DNA from: Chloroflexia bacterium
Lineage (GTDB): Bacteria > Chloroflexota > Chloroflexia > QHBQ01 > JADMIH01
Length of the DNA stretch: 9,202 nucleotides
NCBI GenBank assembly: GCA_025927935.1
Contig: JAICKM010000229.1
Span: forward strand, 1 to 9,202
Direction: 5' to 3'
Part shown: piece by piece, positions 1-5,991 of the stretch
How positions within the stretch are numbered: the stretch's first letter is position 1
Layout: every line of letters begins with the position of its first letter
Translations under genes and position numbers: made by a program
Notes under the pieces: model-generated
The model's input: the letters and a program-made list of their open reading frames with translations, nothing else
Told to the model about the DNA's origin: nothing
Databases searched by the model: none

Positions 1-273
1 GAAGACCAGATCGTCGGCACGCTGCTGGTCTGGGCTGAATACGCCGGCCGCCTGAACGCCGATCAGCGCACCGACCTCATCGACGAGATCCTGGACGAGG
101 TCAGTGAGCCGCTGGGCGTGTCGGCGGAGTACGGGATCGAGGTCTACTACCCGCGCCTGGAGCAGCACGAGTTCGTCTCCAACTACGACGAGTTCGAGGA
201 CGAGGACGACCTGATCGACGAGTTTGAGGAAGAACCGGCCGATGGCACTGAGCGCGACGGACGTATCCATTAA
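1..273 (+). CDS. 3' end of an acidic hypothetical protein (5' truncated by window edge)
   Basis: The reading frame is open from base 1 and stops with TAA at 271-273, leaving 90 visible residues. I do not recognise the family. The visible part starts with a mixed helix-like stretch (EDQIVGTLLVWAEYAGRLN), continues with a segment rich in Asp, Glu, Leu and Ile, and has a very acidic stretch near the C terminus (DEFEDEDDLIDEFEEE). There is no membrane segment and no metal or nucleotide motif in the visible part. It is read as coding because the frame is open for its whole length with strong G/C at third positions and sensible amino-acid composition. Its last 32 bases overlap the start of pgeF, and the pgeF ribosome-binding site lies inside it, so the two are probably co-transcribed and translationally coupled. 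The real start lies outside the window. Confidence 0.6.
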   Translation, partial: EDQIVGTLLVWAEYAGRLNADQRTDLIDEILDEVSEPLGVSAEYGIEVYYPRLEQHEFVSNYDEFEDEDDLIDEFEEEPADGTERDGRIH

Positions 274-1150
274 CCCGCCCGTCCCGCCCATCTATCTGCT
301 GGCCGGGTTCGCCGCGTATCCCGATCTGGTGCAGGGGTGCACCACGCGCCGCCGCCCGGCCGGGCCGTGGGGGCGGCCCGGCGACTGGAACCTGAAGCGG
401 CGCGGCGCCGACCCGGCCCGCGCCGACGCCAACTGGGCGGCGTTTACCGCCGCACTTGGCATCCCAGCGGCGCGCATGGTGGCGCCGGAGCAGATCCACG
501 GCGCGGTGGTTGTCCCGGTGACGGAGGCCGACGCGGGGCTGGGCACCCTGGCCGGGCAGCGCGGCATCGTGGGCGCGGACGGGCTGATCACCCGCACGCC
601 GGGGTTGCTGCTGATCACCGGCTCCGCCGACTGCGTGCCCGTCTTCATCTACGACCCGGTGACGCCCGCCGTGGGGCTGGCCCACGCGGGGTGGAAGGGC
701 ACCGCAGGCCGCATCGCTGAGACTACCGTGCAGGCCATGGCCCGCGCCTACGGTAGCGACCCGGCCCACCTGGTGGCCGTCATCGGGCCGAGCATCGGGC
801 CGTGCTGCTACGATGTGGGCGGCGAGGTGGTCGAGGCCATCCGCGACGCCTACCCCGGCGCCGACGACGAGTGGCACGGCGAGCCGCCGCTGCTGGTCTG
901 GAGCCGCCGCCGCGCCGCCTGGAAGGACCAGCAGGATCTACCGCGCAGCGAGCCGGAATCGGACGAGAAGCCGTTCCTGGACCTCTGGCAGGCCAACCGG
1001 CGCGCGCTGCTGCTGGCCGGGCTGGCCCCGGAGAACATCTCCATCGAGGGCGTCTGCACCGCCGAAACGACCGAGTTGTTCTATTCGCACCGCGCCGAGC
1101 GAGGCCAGGCCGGGCGTTTCGTCGCCTTCCTCGGCTTGCCGGAGGTATAG
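242..1150 (+). CDS. pgeF: PgeF/YfiH family (multicopper polyphenol oxidase, DUF152) purine nucleoside phosphorylase-like protein
   Basis: A 302-residue cytoplasmic protein of the YfiH/PgeF/LACC1 family. Known members bind zinc and act on purine nucleosides (phosphorolysis, adenosine deamination); the E. coli protein has been linked to correcting misincorporated residues in peptidoglycan precursors. The family signatures are visible: EQIHG with His86, SADCVPV with Cys131, and AHAGWKGTAGRI with His148, which match the three zinc ligands, followed by IGPSIGPCCYDVG at 181-193 and a C-terminal segment ending GRFVAFLGL. Length is a little above the usual 240-270 residues because of a charged insertion around residues 215-240. 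An in-frame TTG at 224 would add six residues; ATG 242 is preferred because GAGGAAG lies 9-10 bases upstream. It overlaps the preceding gene by 32 bp, and yggS starts 5 bp after its stop. Substrate in this organism is not shown by the sequence. Confidence 0.93.
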   Translation: MALSATDVSINPPVPPIYLLAGFAAYPDLVQGCTTRRRPAGPWGRPGDWNLKRRGADPARADANWAAFTAALGIPAARMVAPEQIHGAVVVPVTEADAGLGTLAGQRGIVGADGLITRTPGLLLITGSADCVPVFIYDPVTPAVGLAHAGWKGTAGRIAETTVQAMARAYGSDPAHLVAVIGPSIGPCCYDVGGEVVEAIRDAYPGADDEWHGEPPLLVWSRRRAAWKDQQDLPRSEPESDEKPFLDLWQANRRALLLAGLAPENISIEGVCTAETTELFYSHRAERGQAGRFVAFLGLPEV

Positions 1151-1155
1151 CCCCG

Positions 1156-1911
1156 GTGACGGCCCCACCCCAGACGCTGGCCGCGGCCCTGGCCGTGATC
1201 CGCGAACGCATGACCCGCGCCGCCGAGCGCGCGGGCCGCGATCCGGCCACGGTGACGCTGATCGCCGTGACCAAGACCCAGCCGCCCGCGCGCATCGCCG
1301 AGGCCGTCGCGCTGGGGGTGCGCGACTTCGGCGAGAACCGGGTGCAGGAGGCGCTGGCGAAGTTCGCCCCGCCGTCGAGTGCGGCGGAGACACTCCCACC
1401 GGACGGCGCCGATCTCATCCCGCGATCCGGCCTGACCCTGCATCTCATCGGCACCTTGCAGCGCAACAAAGCCCGCCGCGCCGCCGTATTCTTCGATACC
1501 ATCCAGTCCGTGGATCGGCTCGACCTGGTGGCCGATCTGGAGCGCCACCGGGCCACGGACGCGGCGAACCGCCCGCCCCTGCCGGTGCTGATCGAGGTCA
1601 ACATCAGCGGCGAGGCGGCCAAGACCGGCGCCGCGCCCGCCGATGTGCCCGCCCTGGCCGAGGCGTTGCGCGCCTGTCCGCACCTCGCGCCGCGCGGCCT
1701 GATGACCATCGCCGCGCCGGGCCTGGACGAAACCGCGCTACGCCGCCAGTTCGCCGCCGTGCGCGAACTACGCGACCGGCTCCAGGCGGCGCACCCGGAC
1801 GTGGCATGGTCTGAGCTAAGCATGGGCATGAGCGACGATTTCGAGGCCGCCATCCAGGAAGGCGCGACGATGGTGCGCCTGGGGCGCGCGCTGTTCGGCG
1901 CACGGCGCTGA
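1156..1911 (+). CDS. yggS: YggS family pyridoxal phosphate homeostasis protein
   Basis: A 251-residue member of the YggS/YlmE/PROSC family: single-domain fold-type III PLP-binding TIM-barrel proteins that buffer free pyridoxal phosphate and have no firmly assigned catalytic reaction. Visible signatures in order are LIAVTKTQ with the PLP-binding lysine at residue 40, FGENRVQE at 58-65, HLIGTLQRNK at 96-105 (the family more often has Trp-His at the start of this block), LIEVNISGEAAK, RGLMTIA, and LSMGMSDDF from residue 221 with the following VRLGRALFG phosphate-binding end. A Pro/Ser/Asp-rich insertion of about 20 residues before the HLIG block makes it longer than the usual 220-235. The start is GTG 1156, because GGAGG at 1141-1145, within the last codons of pgeF, is 10 bases upstream and the conserved N-terminal helix follows. 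Probably co-transcribed with pgeF, a pairing seen in other bacteria. Confidence 0.95.
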   Translation: MTAPPQTLAAALAVIRERMTRAAERAGRDPATVTLIAVTKTQPPARIAEAVALGVRDFGENRVQEALAKFAPPSSAAETLPPDGADLIPRSGLTLHLIGTLQRNKARRAAVFFDTIQSVDRLDLVADLERHRATDAANRPPLPVLIEVNISGEAAKTGAAPADVPALAEALRACPHLAPRGLMTIAAPGLDETALRRQFAAVRELRDRLQAAHPDVAWSELSMGMSDDFEAAIQEGATMVRLGRALFGARR

Positions 1912-1935
1912 TATATTATGTAAAGGACAGGGACT

Positions 1936-2136
1936 ATGCACGAAGACTGGATTAAACGGGAAGTGCGCAGTTTCACATCGGCGGCGGCGTCCTTGCTAAA
2001 CAAGAACGCGCCGAAAGTGGAGCTACCCATCGCCCCGCATACCGCCGAGGGCAACCCGCCACCGGAAGACCAGGCCACCGCCCCGGCGCGATCCCGCCGC
2101 AATGCCCGCCGCCGCCGCAAGCAGGCCAAGCGCTAG
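1936..2136 (+). CDS. Small hypothetical protein with basic C terminus
   Basis: A 66-residue reading frame that I do not recognise. It has AAAGGA at 1922-1927, 8 bases before ATG 1936, and starts 24 bp after the yggS stop on the same strand, so it is likely the last gene of the pgeF-yggS transcript. The N-terminal half (HEDWIKREVRSFTSAAASLL) could form an amphipathic helix. The middle is rich in Pro and acidic residues, and the tail is strongly basic (RSRRNARRRRKQAKR), suggesting nucleic acid or ribosome contact, though that is only inference from composition. The 24-bp gap is AT-rich (TATATTAT at 1912-1919), unlike its surroundings, and could hold a -10 element, but I see no matching -35. Its neighbours downstream are repeats, so this is the end of the operon. 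Confidence 0.55.
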   Translation: MHEDWIKREVRSFTSAAASLLNKNAPKVELPIAPHTAEGNPPPEDQATAPARSRRNARRRRKQAKR

Positions 2137-2168
2137 TACGATACAGACCAGCCGCTCAAGGGAGACCC

Positions 2169-2236
2169 GTCATTCTGAGCGCAGCGAAGAATCTCCGTCT
2201 GATAGGGACAAGCGACGAGACGCTTCGCTCCGCTCC
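2169..2236. repeat. Interspersed hairpin-forming repeat (REP/MITE-like)
   Basis: The left arm contains TGAGCGCAGCGAAGAATCTC (2176-2195). The right arm GAGACGCTTCGCTCCGCTCC (2217-2236) is its reverse complement at 16 of 20 positions, with a 21-base loop. The left arm, together with the GTCATTC before it, is a sequence I recognise as a recurring intergenic repeat in many bacterial genomes. No reading frame runs through it. Copy number in this genome cannot be seen from one window. Confidence 0.6.
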
Positions 2237-2260
2237 CTAGACAAAACCGCTATGACGGAC

Positions 2261-2295
2261 TACTGACCACTGACCACCGATCACTGACCACTCGT
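2261..2295 (+). repeat. Left arm of 35-bp inverted repeat made of CTGACCA heptamers
   Basis: Reads as heptamers CTGACCA, CTGACCA, CCGATCA, CTGACCA plus partial units. Its reverse complement matches 3699-3733 at 34 of 35 positions; the single difference is A/G. It ends on the base before the cca ATG, so cca has no Shine-Dalgarno site in its normal place. Confidence 0.9.
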
Positions 2296-3699
2296 ATGGA
2301 CCGAAACCAACTCCACAACCCATTTCTGGATCGCCTGGCCGAGCGGTTTGCCGCGGCGGGGCACCGGCTGTACCTGGTCGGCGGCGTCGTGCGCGACGTG
2401 CTGGCCGGGCACCCGCCCGGCGATATGGACCTGGCGACCGATGCGCCGGTCGAGGCGATCAAGCGGCTGGCGGCTAAAGCCCGCCCGCAGACAATCTACG
2501 CCGTAGGCGAGAAGTTCGGCACCGTCGGCGTGATCGCAGGCGAGCACAGCTATGAGATCACCACCTTTCGCAGGCCGCCGGGCGGCGAGCCGCCGCCCAT
2601 GCCGCCGCCCGGCGATCCCACGCCGCCCGACCTCTATGCCGACCTGGCCTACCGCGACTTCACGATGAATGCGCTGGCCTACGATCTGGCAACCGCCATG
2701 CTCTACGACCCCTTCGACGGCCGCGCCGACCTGGCCGAGCGCATCGTGCGCGGCGTCGGCGACCCCGCTGCCCGCTTCGCCGAGGACCCCCAGCGCATGC
2801 TGCGCGCGGTGCGCCTGGCTGTCCAGATCGGGGGGTGGTTGGACCTGGAGACGCGCGCCGCAGCCACGGCCCTGGCGCCGTTGCTGGCGACCGTGGCCTG
2901 GGAGCGCAAGGCCGCCGAGATGAACCGCATCCTGCTGGCGCCCAGGCCCTCGCCCGGCATCCGCCTGCTCGACGATCTGGGTCTGTTAGCCCAGGTGATC
3001 CCCGAAATCACGCCAATGCACGGTATGGCCCAGGGGCCGTACCACTACAAGGATGTCTACGAGCACACGCTCCAGGTCGTGGATCGCGCCGCGCAGTTGG
3101 ACGATCCCGCGCATCCCGACCTGATCCTGCGCTGGGCCGCCTTGCTGCACGACATCGCCAAGCCGCGCACCTTCAGCGTGCAGGACGGCGAGGTCCACTT
3201 CTTCGGCCACGAGGTCATCGGCGCGCACATGGCCCGCGAGATCCTGATCCGCCTGCGCCAGCCGCAGGAAGTGATCGCCCAGGTTGAGCAACTGGTCGCC
3301 CAGCACCTGCGCATCGGCCTCTACGACGACAGTTGGACCGACGGCGCGGTGCGGCGTTTCATCCGCGAGTCGGCGCCCGTCACCGAGCGGCTGATCGCCC
3401 TGGCCCGCGCCGACGTGACCAGCGCCAATCCGCGCCGCGTGGCCGCCGCCGGGGCGCGGGTCGATGCGCTCATGGCCCGTTGCGCCGCCATCGAAGCGCA
3501 AGAGGAAGTCGCCAAGATCAAGAGTCCGCTCGACGGCAACGAACTCATGGCCCTGTTCGACCGCCCGCCCGGTCCGTGGATCCGCCCGCTGAAAGACTAC
3601 CTACTCAACCTCGTCCTCGACGGCCAACTGGCCCAGGACGATGTCGCAACCGCCACCACCCTGGCCCGCGCCTGGATCGCGAAACACGACGAGTGCTGA
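2296..3699 (+). CDS. cca: CCA tRNA nucleotidyltransferase / poly(A) polymerase family with HD domain
   Basis: A 467-residue class II nucleotidyltransferase that adds or repairs the 3' CCA end of tRNA in the cytoplasm. The head domain shows YLVGGVVRD (26-34), the two metal-binding carboxylates in GDMDLAT (Asp43, Asp45), KFGTVGV, the RDFTMNALAYD block (from Arg120), and the base-reading EDPQRMLRAVRLA block (from Glu163). The neck helices follow. A C-terminal HD domain has His257 (YEHTLQ), His285-Asp286 (LLHDIAKPR) and HFFGHE, as in bacterial CCA enzymes with phosphohydrolase activity. The loop between the DxD and RDFTMNA blocks is unusually rich in proline (GGEPPPMPPPGDPTPP). ATG 2296 gives the expected short lead before the YLVGG strand, yet no Shine-Dalgarno precedes it. 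Inverted repeats abut both ends of the frame. I cannot tell a full CCA-adding enzyme from an A-adding specialist by eye. Confidence 0.95.
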   Translation: MDRNQLHNPFLDRLAERFAAAGHRLYLVGGVVRDVLAGHPPGDMDLATDAPVEAIKRLAAKARPQTIYAVGEKFGTVGVIAGEHSYEITTFRRPPGGEPPPMPPPGDPTPPDLYADLAYRDFTMNALAYDLATAMLYDPFDGRADLAERIVRGVGDPAARFAEDPQRMLRAVRLAVQIGGWLDLETRAAATALAPLLATVAWERKAAEMNRILLAPRPSPGIRLLDDLGLLAQVIPEITPMHGMAQGPYHYKDVYEHTLQVVDRAAQLDDPAHPDLILRWAALLHDIAKPRTFSVQDGEVHFFGHEVIGAHMAREILIRLRQPQEVIAQVEQLVAQHLRIGLYDDSWTDGAVRRFIRESAPVTERLIALARADVTSANPRRVAAAGARVDALMARCAAIEAQEEVAKIKSPLDGNELMALFDRPPGPWIRPLKDYLLNLVLDGQLAQDDVATATTLARAWIAKHDEC

Positions 3700-3748
3700 C
3701 GAGTGGTCAGTGGTCGGTGGTCAGTGGTCAGTACGACGAGTGCTGACG
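3686..3748 (+). repeat. 16-bp direct repeat spanning the cca stop codon and repeated 47 bp downstream
   Basis: ACGACGAGTGCTGACG occurs at 3686-3701, where it encodes the last codons and the TGA of cca, and again at 3733-3748. The right arm of the inverted repeat fills the space between the copies. The arrangement resembles a short tandem duplication, or a target duplication around inserted heptamers. Confidence 0.85.
3699..3733 (+). repeat. Right arm of 35-bp inverted repeat made of AGTGGTC heptamers
   Basis: Begins on the last base of the cca TGA stop and reads AGTGGTC, AGTGGTC, GGTGGTC, AGTGGTC plus a partial unit, so the period is seven bases. It is the reverse complement of 2261-2295 with one mismatch. 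Pairing of the two arms in RNA would loop out the entire cca reading frame. Confidence 0.9.
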
Positions 3749-3784
3749 GCTGACGGCTGATGGCTGACGGCTGATGGCTGACGG
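3743..3784 (+). repeat. Six tandem heptamers CTGACGG/CTGATGG
   Basis: The six units, in order, are CTGACGG, CTGACGG, CTGATGG, CTGACGG, CTGATGG, CTGACGG, with exact seven-base phasing. The array ends 4 bases before the AAGGAG of the acetyltransferase gene. The unit resembles the CTGACCA heptamer of the inverted repeat (shared CTGA core), so both arrays may belong to one heptamer family. Confidence 0.92.
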
Positions 3785-3799
3785 CTACAAGGAGCGACG

Positions 3800-4279
3800 A
3801 TGAGCACAGGCGAAGGGCGGCTGCCCGCCGGATGTGTGCTGCGGGCGGCGCGCGAGGCGGATATGCCGGCCATCCGCGCGCTGGTGCGGGGCGCGCGCCT
3901 GGACCCCACTCAGTTACGCTACCGGCAGTTCCGCGTGATCGAGTGCGCCGGGCAGATCGTGGCCTGCGGGCAGTTGCGTCGCTTTGCGGGCGCGCAGGAG
4001 TTGGGCAGCCTGGTCGTCCGCCCGGAATGGCGGGGCCGGCACCTGGGCGCCCTGCTCATCACACACCTGATCCAGGCCGCCGACGCGCCGCTCTACCTGG
4101 AATGCCGGGGCGCCCTGGCCCCATTCTACCGGCGCTACGGCTTCGTCCCGGTGCGCTGGCGCGATCTCCCGCACAGCCTCCAGCCCAAGTTCGGCCTCTC
4201 GCGCCTGCTCTCCAGCCTCTTCCGCCAGCCCACCGCGATGATGCGGTATCAGGGAGACGAGGCTGGGCAGGCACTTTAA
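3800..4279 (+). CDS. GNAT family N-acetyltransferase
   Basis: A 159-residue GCN5-related acetyltransferase, expected to move an acetyl group from acetyl-CoA to an amine; the acceptor is unknown. Visible parts: the N-terminal strand-helix (CVLRAAREADMPAIRALV, 12-29), central strands (VIECAGQIVACGQLRRF), motif A strand and acetyl-CoA loop ELGSLVVRPEWRGRHLGALL (67-86), and motif B strand-helix with FYRRYGFVPV. The pyrophosphate loop reads R-G-R-H-L-G, so the first glycine of the usual R-x-x-G-x-G pattern is His81. The segment after YGFVPV, up to the C terminus, is basic and contains no further recognised domain. AAGGAG at 3789-3794 lies 5 bases before ATG 3800, supporting the start. Nearly the whole 100-bp space before it is repeat DNA, so it may depend on cca transcription. 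The next gene is convergent. Confidence 0.88.
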   Translation: MSTGEGRLPAGCVLRAAREADMPAIRALVRGARLDPTQLRYRQFRVIECAGQIVACGQLRRFAGAQELGSLVVRPEWRGRHLGALLITHLIQAADAPLYLECRGALAPFYRRYGFVPVRWRDLPHSLQPKFGLSRLLSSLFRQPTAMMRYQGDEAGQAL

Positions 4280-4284
4280 GTGCG

Positions 4285-4328
4285 GGGCACGCGCGACACC
4301 AGCTCCCGCCAGGCCGCCGCGCGTGCCC
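4285..4328. terminator. Long-loop inverted repeat between convergent genes, possible terminator
   Basis: GGGCACGCGCG (4285-4295) and CGCGCGTGCCC (4318-4328) form a perfect 11-bp stem with a 22-base loop, 5 bp after the acetyltransferase stop and in the convergent space before the hydrolase 3' end. There is no T run on either strand, so a role as a two-way terminator is inferred from position only. Confidence 0.4.
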
Positions 4329-4388
4329 GGTTCATATGCAAGACGAGATAGCGATCCCCGCTGTGACAGAAAGCGGTCATAGCCGCGA

Positions 4389-4460
4389 CGGACCACTTGC
4401 TCAAGACGCGCATAGTTAGGTGATCCGGTTGCCCATGCGTATGACTCGGACCACTTGCTC
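4389..4460. repeat. 14-bp direct repeat on both sides of the hydrolase stop codon
   Basis: CGGACCACTTGCTC occurs at 4389-4402, beyond the hydrolase stop, and at 4447-4460, inside its last codons. On the minus strand both copies can encode E-Q-V-V-R. A perfect 14-base match 58 bases apart suggests local duplication at the 3' end of the gene. Confidence 0.8.
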
Positions 4461-5204
4461 CGGGTCGTCGGACATCGGCACGTGACCGCACCCGCGAAGC
4501 GTGATCCAATGGGTGTGGGCCGGCAGTTCGCCACGGAAATGGGTCTGCGAGGGGGGCAATATACGATCTTTCCCGCCCCAGGCCACCGTCACCGGCACGG
4601 TGATGGCCTGCCCGCCGCGGAACCGCTCGGATGCGGTCGCGCGCAGATGCGCCTTGAAGCCGGGCGCGTGGGCAAGATTGGCAACTGCCGCCGCTGCCGC
4701 GCTCGCGGACATTTGCCAGGGCCGCGCCGTCATCTGACTGAGGATCAGCGTCCGCCCCACGGTGGTAGCAGTCATGGGCCGCGCGATGGGGCCTACCAAC
4801 GTAGCCAGGTAATAGCTGGCCCACAGCGAGGCATAACAATAGCGCGGCGTGTTGTTGCGCCACAGCCCCGCCGGGCACAGCGCCGTCACCGACCGGACTC
4901 GTCCTATCTTGGCTAACTCCAGCGCCGTCCAACCGCCCATGGAGTTCCCGGCTACATGCGGAGTATCGACTCCCAACTCATCCAGAAAGGTGCTGAGCAC
5001 GCGGGCGAATCCCGCGGCGGTGGGCGGTGGGTCACCGGCTCCCAGAACCGGAGATCGGCCATGACCGGGCAGATCAACCGCGATCACATCATAGTCTTGA
5101 GCCAGCAGATCCAGCACCGGCAGCCAGACCGGCCAGTGGCTGCCGGTACCATGTAACAACAACAAAGGTTCGCCGTGCCCTTCGCGCTTATAATTTAGGT
5201 TCAC
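4416..5204 (-). CDS. Alpha/beta fold hydrolase
   Basis: A 262-residue alpha/beta hydrolase (epoxide hydrolase/esterase/C-C hydrolase superfamily) with no signal peptide, so probably cytoplasmic. It shows the oxyanion-hole turn LLLLHGTGSHW (14-24), VIAVDLPGHGRS (40-51), the nucleophile elbow VAGNSMGGWTA with Ser88, the acid strand VAWGGKDRILP with Asp213, and LRGCGHVPMSDDPEQV with His241, so the catalytic triad is complete. The cap domain lies roughly between residues 115 and 195 and is rich in Ala and aromatic residues. The substrate cannot be told from sequence. It starts with GTG at 5204, with AGGA 9 bases upstream in the minus-strand leader and a fitting N terminus. The last residues (VIRMGNRIT) are an odd end for the family, where a helix usually finishes the fold, and a short direct repeat sits there. 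It is separated from the upstream kinase gene by 205 bp, so it may have its own promoter. Confidence 0.9.
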   Translation of the reverse strand: MNLNYKREGHGEPLLLLHGTGSHWPVWLPVLDLLAQDYDVIAVDLPGHGRSPVLGAGDPPPTAAGFARVLSTFLDELGVDTPHVAGNSMGGWTALELAKIGRVRSVTALCPAGLWRNNTPRYCYASLWASYYLATLVGPIARPMTATTVGRTLILSQMTARPWQMSASAAAAAVANLAHAPGFKAHLRATASERFRGGQAITVPVTVAWGGKDRILPPSQTHFRGELPAHTHWITLRGCGHVPMSDDPEQVVRVIRMGNRIT

Positions 5205-5365
5205 TGTTAACCGTCCTTAATTCCTGTAATAGGATCTTGTGTTAGCGGCAAAAACGCCACGTCGGAGTGGAGACCGGCGCGGCTGGTGCCGAGTTCGGAA
5301 AGAAGACGAGCCATAAGCGCACGGTGTGACAGGCATATGTTACTTAGGCGGGTAAGGGATGCACG

Positions 5366-5433
5366 GTCTCATGCTGTGTATCCGATGGGCGGTATACGAC
5401 GGAGACAGTCTATTGCTGCGCAACAGGCAGCAA
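5366..5433 (-). terminator. Two small hairpins at the 3' end of the kinase gene, weak terminator candidate
   Basis: TTGCTGC (5413-5419) pairs with GCAGCAA (5427-5433) across the last codons of the kinase gene. Just downstream on the minus strand, GTCTC (5366-5370) pairs with GAGAC (5402-5406) around an imperfect inner stem GTATCCG/CGGTATAC. Neither is followed by a T run. The rest of the 205-bp space (5205-5409) shows nothing I can name beyond the hydrolase leader. Confidence 0.25.
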
Positions 5434-5991
5434 AGCCCCGACCTGCGCCAGCCAGCAGCGGGTGGCGGCGGGCGAAGAGAGGCGGATCATCTGCAGGTGG
5501 GCGTATTCGGGCTGCTTGGGGAGCGTGGTGTACTCGATGCGCCGCCGTTTATAGGTCTGGAGCGCCCAGATGAACAGCGAGTCGCGGGAGAAGACCGCGC
5601 CGCGCAACGACTCCCGGTTGCCGTTCCATAGCTCTACACGCGTGATGACGCGTCCTGTCGTGCGGCGCACCAGGCGCCAGAGGATCAGGGAGAGCAGGTA
5701 GTCGAGCCAGACGAGCGTATCGGCGCGGCCCCAGGCAATATCGCGGACTTTGCTGTAGTTGCCGTCGGCCACCCAGGCGTCGCCGGCCAGGGCGCGCGCC
5801 GTTCGTTCGCGAAACACGTCATCCGGTGCTTCGGTCCAGCCGGCATCCCAGTGCAGAGAGTCCATCTCGACATGCGGCACGCCGAGCCGCCGGGCCAGCG
5901 TGGCGGCCAGGGTCGTCTTGCCCGATCCGGTCACGCCCAGCACGACGATTCGCCGGCCCGGCAGCGGCGGCCCCGGCGCCAGGCTAGGCAT
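5410..5991 (-). CDS. P-loop nucleoside kinase-like protein (adenylate kinase / DNA topology modulation FlaR-like family)
   Basis: A 193-residue P-loop protein of the group annotated as adenylate kinase-related or topology modulation protein, small kinases of unknown substrate. It has a Walker A loop GVTGSGKTT (19-27), EMDSLHWDAGW (42-52) in the position where this family has its substrate-facing Asp and Trp, WVADGNYSKVRD (73-84), the strand TLVWLDY, and basic RLVRRTTGRV in the lid region. The long frame allows a start at ATG 6042, but ATG 5991 is preferred. It gives the expected short lead before the first strand, has AAGGA 11 bases upstream, and overlaps the regulator stop by 8 bp, a normal arrangement for translational coupling. 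Regulator and kinase therefore form one operon. The kinase may modify a small molecule sensed by the pathway, but that is only inference. Confidence 0.85.
   Translation of the reverse strand: MPSLAPGPPLPGRRIVVLGVTGSGKTTLAATLARRLGVPHVEMDSLHWDAGWTEAPDDVFRERTARALAGDAWVADGNYSKVRDIAWGRADTLVWLDYLLSLILWRLVRRTTGRVITRVELWNGNRESLRGAVFSRDSLFIWALQTYKRRRIEYTTLPKQPEYAHLQMIRLSSPAATRCWLAQVGALLPVAQQ

Noticed and set aside
813..1814. Plus-strand frame of 333 codons overlapping pgeF and yggS
   Set aside because: Out of frame with both recognised genes; its translation is Arg/Gly/Pro-rich low-complexity sequence typical of a shadow frame.
780..2129. Long minus-strand frame of 449 codons opposite pgeF, yggS and the small gene
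   Set aside because: It is a mirror of strongly coding plus-strand genes in GC-rich DNA; its translation is Arg/Ala/Ser-rich with no motif, and the opposite genes have complete family signatures.
2261..3733. Insertion sequence or transposon with cca as cargo
   Set aside because: There is no transposase, the arms are internal tandem heptamers rather than transposon ends, and I see no flanking direct duplication outside both arms. The inverted-repeat framing is reported on its own.
3699..3784. Possible CRISPR-like array
   Set aside because: The units are contiguous heptamers with no spacers, and there are no cas genes; they are simple tandem repeats.
4276..4932. Minus-strand frame of 218 codons overlapping the hydrolase and running past its stop
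   Set aside because: Mostly a shadow of the hydrolase. Only its last part beyond 4416 is unshared; that part is short, has no family match I can see and may be the remnant discussed under the altered hydrolase end.
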